Position numbers and translations under genes: made by a program
Part shown: in pieces, positions 31,174 through 35,818 of the stretch
Layout of the letters: each line of letters begins with the position of its first letter
Position numbering within the stretch: the stretch's first letter is position 1
Notes under the pieces: generated by a model
What the model was told of the DNA's origin: nothing
Databases searched by the model: none
The model's input: the letters and a program-made list of their open reading frames with translations, nothing else
Source of the DNA: Frankiaceae bacterium
Lineage (GTDB): Bacteria; Actinomycetota; Actinomycetes; BP-191
Length of the DNA stretch: 35,818 nucleotides
NCBI GenBank assembly: GCA_035556555.1
Contig: DATMES010000011.1
Span: forward strand, 1-35,818
Direction of reading: 5' to 3'

Positions 31174-31409
31174 GGCGTCTCCTCGATGTCGTCGAACCAT
31201 TCGGGCCAGAGCTGGCAGGGGTGGTAGCCGAGGGCTACGGCGATGTGGTCGGCGGCGTCCCACCGGATCCGGTCTCGGGTGAACAGCCGCTGGATCGTCG
31301 ACCGGTCGACGTCGAGGTTCTCGGCGAGCGCGCACACGGTGAGGTCCCGGTCGGTAGCGAGCCGGCGCAGTGCGCGCCGCGCCGGCTCGGCCGGGAAGTA
31401 GCTCCTCAT
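31170..31409 (-). CDS. Small helix-turn-helix regulator
   Basis: This 79-residue protein has an HTH core: RRALRRLATDRDLTVCALAE, then NLDVDRSTIQRLFTRDRIRW, then DAADHIAVALGYHPCQLWP. The layout (short first helix, ALAENLDVDRSTIQRLF recognition part, then a helix ending LG.HP..LWPEW) is typical for XRE-like HTH proteins in actinobacterial integrative elements, which often end in a Trp-rich tail. It probably controls the arms of the element and may bind the 21-bp repeats at 32067-32156. The ATG overlaps the stop of the lipoprotein-like gene and the stop overlaps the ATG of the excisionase gene. Confidence 0.8.
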   Translation of the reverse strand: MRSYFPAEPARRALRRLATDRDLTVCALAENLDVDRSTIQRLFTRDRIRWDAADHIAVALGYHPCQLWPEWFDDIEETP

Positions 31410-32008
31410 GACAGGAGCGCGGTGTAGGCGTGGGTGTGCGGGTGCCCCCAGTGGTCGGACGGGACGAAGATCTCGTCGACCTTGACGCCGCGGAAGCCTG
31501 GCCACGTCTCGACGTGGACCATGACGCGGGCGTCGCCGCAGCGGATGACGACGGCGTCGCGGCCGGCCATGACGCCGGAGGTGCAGCGCGGCAGGGTGCG
31601 GTGCCCGCCGGCGGCGTGGGTGAGGACGTCGCGGCCGACGGCGGCGGCGTTGTCCTTGATCCGGAGGTAGCCGCGCTCGACAGCGGCCATCTCGCGAACG
31701 GCGGAGGCCCACTGCCGGGCGCGTAGCGCGTTGAGGTACCGGATCGTGAACTGGACCGGCGTGCCCTTCGGGTCGCCGGTGTCACGGAACCGGCGCAGGA
31801 AGTCGTCCATGCCGTCGTCGGTCGCGACGGGCGTCGGCCGCGGCTCCGGCGTCGCGGTGACGCTCGGCGTCGCCGAGACGATCGCCACCGTTGCCGGGGC
31901 GGGCGCGATCGTGATGACCGTCGTCGGCGTTCGACCCGACGTGCAGGCCGTGCCCACGAGTCCGGCGGCGAGGGCCGCCGTGGCGGCGGTGCGGGTGGTG
32001 GTGTTCAT
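31406..32008 (-). CDS. Putative lipoprotein of conjugative element
   Basis: The protein has 200 residues from ATG 32008, with GAGGAG eight bases upstream. The N-terminus MNTTTRTAATAALAAGLVG then TACTSG is a signal peptide with a cysteine at the end of an imperfect lipobox (GTAC). A Thr/Pro/Ala-rich linker follows (about residues 26-65), then a compact domain (about 70-200). Its helix FTIRYLNALRARQWASAVRE and strands AVVIRCGDARVMVHVET resemble the NTF2-like fold of small T4SS lipoproteins, though I cannot confirm it. First gene of the minus-strand arm; the stop overlaps the next ATG (ATGA). It would act outside the membrane, perhaps as part of the transfer apparatus. Confidence 0.7.
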   Translation of the reverse strand: MNTTTRTAATAALAAGLVGTACTSGRTPTTVITIAPAPATVAIVSATPSVTATPEPRPTPVATDDGMDDFLRRFRDTGDPKGTPVQFTIRYLNALRARQWASAVREMAAVERGYLRIKDNAAAVGRDVLTHAAGGHRTLPRCTSGVMAGRDAVVIRCGDARVMVHVETWPGFRGVKVDEIFVPSDHWGHPHTHAYTALLS

Positions 32009-32266
32009 GTGGTGCTCCTCTCGGGAGCCGCCCCGGATGGGCGGCGAGAGGAGCACGGTGCGTTTCGGACTTCACGAGAACTTCACGGCGGAGTTACCGC
32101 GGCCGTGAGGTCGTCGTGAAGTTCTGGTAACCCGTCGTGAGGTTTTCGTGAAGTTCGGCTCTGAGGGGCCGGAGTTGCAACACCTGGGGCGCACCGTGCT
32201 CGGCACGCCGGCCCGGTCCTGGGGCCGCCGACCGACCCGGAGGCAGCCATCATCACCGACGCCCTT
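32009..32266. promoter_or_regulatory. Divergent control region of conjugative element
   Basis: About 258 bp between the minus-strand arm and the type IV secretion arm. It holds three 21-bp repeats, a GTTACC/GGTAAC inverted pair (32093-32098 and 32126-32131), and GGAGG (32239-32243) upstream of the TrbL-like gene. It is a good place for opposing promoters and for repressor, replication or transfer-origin binding. Confidence 0.6.
32067..32156. repeat. Three 21-bp repeats with 11-bp half-sites
   Basis: One inverted copy (32067-32087) and two direct copies (32104-32124 and 32136-32156, 32 bp apart). Each copy holds two half-sites, CGTGA[AG]GT and CGTGAAGT, whose starts are 11 bp apart, one helical turn. 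The two direct copies are identical at 19 of 21 positions; the inverted copy differs from them at about four positions. Confidence 0.8.
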
Positions 32267-33319
32267 GTGGCCTTCCTCCCGGCGGCGTCCCCGGCGACCG
32301 GGCCTGGCTCGCAGCTGCCAATCCCGAACCCGTTCGGCTTCGTCGGCGACGGCATCGGCTCGCTGATCCGCGGCCTGCTCCGCGACCTGGTCGACGACTT
32401 CCTCAAGAACCTCGCCGAGCCCGTCCTGCGCTACGTGCTACACACCCCGGACCTGCTCGCCGAACCGACGCTCCGTCGGCTCTGGGCGACGTCCTTCGCC
32501 GCGCTGTTCGTCCTCGCCGGGCTGCTCGTGGGGATCGCCGGCACCGCGATGATCACCGGATCCTCGACGCGGATGGGTGTCGCCGCCCGCGAGGCAGTCG
32601 GTGTCCGACTGGCCAGCGCGATGCTGACCGCCGCGGTCTCGTTGCCGGTCGTCGCGCTTGAGGTGCAGCTCGCCAACAAGCTCGTCGACGCGCTGACCAG
32701 CGCGGGTCTCAACGGCGTCGCCGACCCGATCTCCTCGGTGTTCATCCGGAACCTGCAAGGGGACCTCGGCAGCTCGCTCGCGCTGCTCGTGACGACGCTC
32801 GTGGCGGTCGTCTTCCTCGTCGTCCTCACCGTTCTCGGGCTGGCGCGGTGGGCCACCTTGTGGCTGCTCATCGTCCTCGCCCCCTTCGCCGCCGGGTTGA
32901 GCCTGCTCCCCTCGGGTGGCGCGGCGATGCGCGCGTGGTGGCGGCTGCAGGTCACCGCGGTGTTCCTACCGATCGCGCACGCCGTCCTCATCGCGACGTG
33001 GCTGGCGATGTTCTCCTCGGACAAGACCGGGTTCGTCGGCGCGCTCGCCGGCGTCGCCACGTTGGCGCTGATGGCGAAGCTGCCCGGCTGGGCCGCCGGA
33101 GCGGCGATGGGCCTCGACGGCGGCAACGTGATCAACAACGTCCGGCGCACCCACGGCTACGCGCGAATGGCGATCCGAACGGCTGCGGCGGCCAAGACCG
33201 GGGGTGCGAGCGAGGCGGCGCGGGCGGCTGTCGGGGTGGTCCCTCGGTTGGGCCACCGAGGGACCACCCGAGGAACCACCCCTGGCGGTTCCGTACGCGG
33301 GGCTGCTCCACCTGGCTGA
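32267..33319 (+). CDS. TrbL/VirB6-like type IV secretion membrane protein
   Basis: This protein of about 350 residues has several transmembrane helices: about residues 76-96 (SFAALFVLAGLLVGIAGTAM), 115-135 (ASAMLTAAVSLPVVALEV), 172-195 (LALLVTTLVAVVFLVVLTVL), 197-215 (WATLWLLIVLAPFAAGLSLL), 227-245 and 257-275. A basic C-terminal tail follows. The core FLKNLAEPVLRYVLHTPD and RLQVTAVFLPIAHAVLI resembles the actinobacterial VirB6/TrbL proteins that form the inner-membrane channel for DNA transfer. The only start-like codon near the ribosome binding site is GTG 32267, but the GGAGG at 32239-32243 is placed for ATC at 32249. The 3' end contains the first nested inverted repeats, and the stop codon sits in the 23-bp repeat arm. 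Confidence 0.85.
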   Translation: MAFLPAASPATGPGSQLPIPNPFGFVGDGIGSLIRGLLRDLVDDFLKNLAEPVLRYVLHTPDLLAEPTLRRLWATSFAALFVLAGLLVGIAGTAMITGSSTRMGVAAREAVGVRLASAMLTAAVSLPVVALEVQLANKLVDALTSAGLNGVADPISSVFIRNLQGDLGSSLALLVTTLVAVVFLVVLTVLGLARWATLWLLIVLAPFAAGLSLLPSGGAAMRAWWRLQVTAVFLPIAHAVLIATWLAMFSSDKTGFVGALAGVATLALMAKLPGWAAGAAMGLDGGNVINNVRRTHGYARMAIRTAAAAKTGGASEAARAAVGVVPRLGHRGTTRGTTPGGSVRGAAPPG

Positions 33320-33457
33320 CCTGCGGTTTCTCCTCGGCGTAGCCGGTCGTGGCACTTGGTCGGGGCTGCTCCGCGTAGCCGCTCCGCACCCCCGACCAAG
33401 TGCCACTCCCTCGACACGCACTTCGGAGAGGGAGGCAGGTCAGCCAGGTGGAGCAGC
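33234..33457. repeat. Nested inverted repeats between TrbL-like and pilin genes
   Basis: Perfect inverted repeats are: 15-bp arms 33234-33248 / 33255-33269; 6-bp arms GGAACC / GGTTCC (33272-33277 / 33287-33292); 17-bp arms 33349-33365 / 33390-33406 (left arm GTGGCACTTGGTCGGGG); and 23-bp arms 33302-33324 / 33435-33457, which enclose the 17-bp pair. Two tandem 12-bp units CCGAGG[GA]ACCAC (33256-33279) let the first left arm pair with either unit. GGGGCTGCTCC is repeated at 33299 and 33362. Confidence 0.92.
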
Positions 33458-33491
33458 AGACAGCAACAACAGCAGGAAGAGAGGTAGAGAA

Positions 33492-33866
33492 GTGAGAGAG
33501 AACAAGATCAAGAAGAACAAGGACAAGGACAAGAGCGGGGGGCGGGTCAAGCGGTGGCGGCGCGGGTTCGTCGCGGCGCAGGTGGTCGTGATGGTGGGGG
33601 CGTCGAACGCGTGGGCGGCGCCGGGTGACGACGGGATGGCTCAGGTCAAGTCGTTCGCGAACAACCTCGCCAACTACGTCACCGCCATCGCCGCCAGCGT
33701 CGCGGTGCTGTTCATCGCGATCAACGGCGTCAAGTACACGACCGCCGGTGGCAGCCCCAGCCGCCAGCTCGAAGCGAAGAACGGCCTCGTCGCCGCCGGC
33801 GCCGGCCTCGCCATCGCCCTGTCCGCCCGCGTCATCGTCGGGCTCGTCGTATCGGCCCTCCAGTGA
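33492..33866 (+). CDS. Type IV secretion pilin (VirB2/TrbC-like)
   Basis: This 124-residue protein starts at GTG 33492. A very basic N-terminus (MRENKIKKNKDKDKSGGRVK) is followed by a signal-like hydrophobic stretch GFVAAQVVVMVGASNAWAA. The mature region has two transmembrane helices: NYVTAIAASVAVLFIAINGV (about residues 60-79) and GLVAAGAGLAIALSARVIVG (about 96-115), joined by KYTTAGGSPSRQLEAKN. This is the VirB2/TrbC pilin pattern, processed and assembled into the conjugative pilus. The next gene's GTG overlaps the stop (GTGA). The first 18 codons are mostly AAG, GAC and AAC and follow a purine-rich leader, which should keep the start site unstructured next to the strong hairpins upstream. 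Confidence 0.85.
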   Translation: MRENKIKKNKDKDKSGGRVKRWRRGFVAAQVVVMVGASNAWAAPGDDGMAQVKSFANNLANYVTAIAASVAVLFIAINGVKYTTAGGSPSRQLEAKNGLVAAGAGLAIALSARVIVGLVVSALQ

Positions 33867-34456
33867 CCGGCCAGCGCGTCACCGTGCCGGTTCCCGCGGA
33901 GACGGGTGTCGAGGACCGGCTCGCCGGTGCGTTGACGTTCCGCCACGCCGCCTACCTCGCCGTCGCCGCCGCGGGAGTCGCGGTGATGCTGCTCGGCGAG
34001 CGTTCGGTCGCGCGGCTGCTCGTTGGCGCGCTCGTCGCGATCGTCGGTGTCGCGGGTGCGGCCGTCCGTCCGTACGGGGAGCCGCTCGACCGGCTCGTGC
34101 CCGCGGCGCTGCTGTATCTGCGGCGTCGCGGAGGCAAGCGGAATACGGCGGCATCGAGCGAGGCCGAGGTCGCCGCGCCGTCCGTGGAGCCCGAGATCGC
34201 AGTCGAGCTGCCGGTGCCGGAGAGCGATCCCGACGACGTCGCGACACCGCGGCGACGTGTCTCGCTCCGCCCGCTCGTACCGGTTCTCGCTGCCGTCGTG
34301 GTTGTGGCGGTGGTCGTTGCGCGGTGGCCGCACCCAGCGCCGCCACCGCCCACGCGGGTGGTCGTCGTGCCGGTGCCCGTCCAGGTGGTCGACCCGTGGG
34401 AGGAGGCGATCGACGATGCGGTGGACGCGTGGCTCGACGACGTCGCCAGTTCCTGA
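33863..34456 (+). CDS. PrgI/VirB3-like type IV secretion protein
   Basis: This 197-residue protein starts at GTG 33863, overlapping the pilin stop. The first part RVTVPVPAETGVEDRLAGAL, then FRHAAYLAVAAAGVAVMLLG and RLLVGALVAIVGVAGAAVRP, matches the PrgI family, which pairs with VirB4 ATPases as VirB3 does in Agrobacterium. It has two short transmembrane helices (about residues 28-46 and 50-69). A charged linker (about 90-130) and a third helix (LVPVLAAVVVVAVVVARW, about 137-155) lead to a Pro/Val-rich segment and an acidic end DPWEEAIDDAVDAWLDDVAS. The added third helix and acidic tail are longer than in minimal PrgI proteins. It would be an inner-membrane component. Confidence 0.8.
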   Translation: MTGQRVTVPVPAETGVEDRLAGALTFRHAAYLAVAAAGVAVMLLGERSVARLLVGALVAIVGVAGAAVRPYGEPLDRLVPAALLYLRRRGGKRNTAASSEAEVAAPSVEPEIAVELPVPESDPDDVATPRRRVSLRPLVPVLAAVVVVAVVVARWPHPAPPPPTRVVVVPVPVQVVDPWEEAIDDAVDAWLDDVASS

Positions 34457-34457
34457 T

Positions 34458-35818
34458 GTGCAGGTGCTGCTCGACGCGCCGGACCTGTCGTTGCTGGACG
34501 ACGAGGGGCAGCTCGACGTGCTCGCGCGAGTGGTCGCGCTGCTCGACGCCGGCCGGACGGTGCAGGTCCGGCACGAACGTCGCGAGGTCGGTGGCGACGT
34601 CACCGGCCGGTCGGCGGAGGCCGTGCTCACGAGGCAGCTCGTGGCCGAGGCCACCGTGTGGCCTACGCAGATCGTTGGCGGCGACGTGGGCGACGGCGTC
34701 GTCCCTGATGTTGACGCGGCATCGGCTGTCGGCGTCGTTCGTGAGCACCCGACGTGCGTCGAGCTCGACGACGGTGGGTGGGCGCGAACGTTCGTGCTAT
34801 CGCGGTGGCCAGCGCAGGTGCCCGTCGGGTGGACGGGCGCGCTGCGCGGCGTCGCCGATGTGATCGTGCTGCACCTGCGTCCGGTGCCGGTCGCGGTGGC
34901 GGCCGCGCACTTCCGCCGCCGGGTCGCGACGCTGATCTCGACCGCGGCGGTGGACGAGCAGGCCGGCCGGGTGGCCGACCCGGAGACGGCGCAGGCGATC
35001 GACGCGGCCGAGGCGCTGTGGGAGTCGGTGCAGGCCGGGGCGACGACGGCATGGTGGGCGCAGCTGCTCCTCACCGTCGTTGCCGACGACCGCGCGGCGC
35101 TGGACGAACGAGCGTCACGGCTCGCGGAAGCGCTTGCTCCGTGGCGGGCAACGGCGCGGGTGGTGGCGTTCCGGCAGCGCGCCGCGTATGACGCGACGAC
35201 GGTCGGCGGTGCGCCGCTTGGTAGCCCGTGGCGGATGCTCGACGCGACCGCGGCGGCCGCGACGATCCCGGCTCCGCTCGGCCCGACCACGCCGTCGACC
35301 GGTGTGCTCGCGGGTGCGGACGAGGCGAGCGGCGCGCCGCTGCGCGTGGATCGGTTCGCGTTGCACAACCCGGCCCGGCTCGTCGTCGGAACCAGCGGTG
35401 CGGGGAAGTCCTACGCCACGAAGCTGGAGGTCTGCCGCTGGCGTGTCCGCGGCGCCGAGGCCGTCGTCGTGGACCCGGAGGGGGAGTTCACGCGGCTCGG
35501 TGACGTGCTTCAAGGCCTGGTGCTCGCGGTCGGGGAGGAGCCGGCGGGGCTCGATCCGGTCGGTCTCGCCACCCGTCCGGGACTCGCCGCCGCGGAGGGT
35601 CTCGCGGTGCTGGCGAGCGTCGCCGCTGCGCTGCTCGGCGGCGCGTTGTCGGCGGTGGACCTCGCGCTGATCGACCGGGCGCTAATGGTGCTACGCGCCG
35701 ATATCGGGCACCGCGCGACGATGGGCGACCTGCTCGGGGTGCTGGCGGACATCGAGGCGCATCCGCCGTTCACGGGTGCGGACCTCGCGGCCCGCTTGTC
35801 GCCAGCGGCGTCAGGGAG
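34458..35818 (+). CDS. VirB4-like type IV secretion ATPase (partial)
   Basis: The frame runs from GTG 34458, two bases after the PrgI-like stop codon, to the window edge: 453 codons, 3' end missing. The N-terminal domain (about residues 1-290) has the VirB4 pattern TFVLSRWPAQVPVGWTGALR, then DVIVLHLRPVPVAVAAAHFR, then TVVADDRAALDERASRLAEA and VVAFRQRAAYDATTVGGAP. The ATPase core starts with Walker A GTSGAGKS (residues 311-318) followed by YATKLEVCRWR. Walker B is AVVVDPEGEF with Asp339. VirB4 ATPases energise pilus assembly and DNA export together with the VirB3/PrgI protein upstream. The reading frame is fully open and the codon pattern is high-GC throughout. Confidence 0.9.
   Translation, partial: MQVLLDAPDLSLLDDEGQLDVLARVVALLDAGRTVQVRHERREVGGDVTGRSAEAVLTRQLVAEATVWPTQIVGGDVGDGVVPDVDAASAVGVVREHPTCVELDDGGWARTFVLSRWPAQVPVGWTGALRGVADVIVLHLRPVPVAVAAAHFRRRVATLISTAAVDEQAGRVADPETAQAIDAAEALWESVQAGATTAWWAQLLLTVVADDRAALDERASRLAEALAPWRATARVVAFRQRAAYDATTVGGAPLGSPWRMLDATAAAATIPAPLGPTTPSTGVLAGADEASGAPLRVDRFALHNPARLVVGTSGAGKSYATKLEVCRWRVRGAEAVVVDPEGEFTRLGDVLQGLVLAVGEEPAGLDPVGLATRPGLAAAEGLAVLASVAAALLGGALSAVDLALIDRALMVLRADIGHRATMGDLLGVLADIEAHPPFTGADLAARLSPAASG

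Noticed and set aside
32067-32156. CRISPR array
   Set aside because: Only three repeats, one inverted, with unequal spacing and internal half-sites; no cas genes anywhere in the window.

Overview
The window is high-GC DNA from an actinomycete. The evidence is an Lsr2-type nucleoid protein, a mycothiol-dependent maleylpyruvate isomerase-family protein, the actinobacterial Nif3 / zinc-ribbon / RNase H-CobC gene block, TANNNT -10 boxes close to start codons, many GTG starts, and GTGA, ATGA or TGATG gene overlaps. I cannot assign a genus. Codon third positions are strongly G/C in the chromosomal core (about 5.2-25.6 kb). They are visibly more mixed in the genes at 0.5-1.4 kb, 26.0-29.7 kb and 30.2-30.8 kb, which I read as acquired DNA.

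Layout. Positions 1-4000 hold an Lsr2 protein, a membrane protein, a small protein resembling the N-terminus of phage replication proteins, a STAS-sigma factor fusion and a GAF-ANTAR antiterminator-type regulator. Positions 4000-6550 are a scrap yard of IS3-family transposase fragments around one intact secreted protein. Positions 6.5-11.1 kb encode secreted proteins, including a tandem pair of LVIVD-repeat proteins. Positions 11.1-15.0 kb are a tightly packed operon: MEDS-HATPase regulator, Nif3-like metal protein, coiled-coil zinc ribbon protein, and RNase H/phosphatase fusion. Positions 15.1-23.1 kb hold a RING-finger/TerD-like protein, a Pro-rich secreted and anchored protein, two coupled membrane proteins (one with TPRs), an ArsR-SRPBCC fusion regulator under a 20-bp operator palindrome, and the MDMPI-family enzyme. 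The RNase P RNA gene follows at 23085-23488.

After rnpB the window becomes accessory. A 12-bp repeat of the rnpB 3' end, a DUF433/DUF5615 toxin-antitoxin pair with a 16-bp palindromic operator, and a membrane/coiled-coil protein come first. Then come a 1232-residue helical-repeat protein ending in an aminoglycoside-phosphotransferase-like kinase domain, a decayed tyrosine integrase and a predicted beta-trefoil protein. From about 31 kb to the end lies the left part of a conjugative element. One arm (minus strand) encodes a lipoprotein-like protein, an HTH protein and an excisionase-like protein. The other arm (plus strand) encodes a type IV secretion system: TrbL/VirB6-like, pilin, PrgI/VirB3-like and VirB4 ATPase, the last cut off by the window edge.

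The most unusual signals are in non-coding DNA of the conjugative element. Between its two arms is an array of three 21-bp repeats, each made of two half-sites 11 bp apart. Between the TrbL-like and pilin genes is a set of nested perfect inverted repeats (15, 17 and 23 bp arms) with a built-in alternative pairing. The TPR-kinase gene with its beta-trefoil neighbour is the best candidate for an undescribed protein system.
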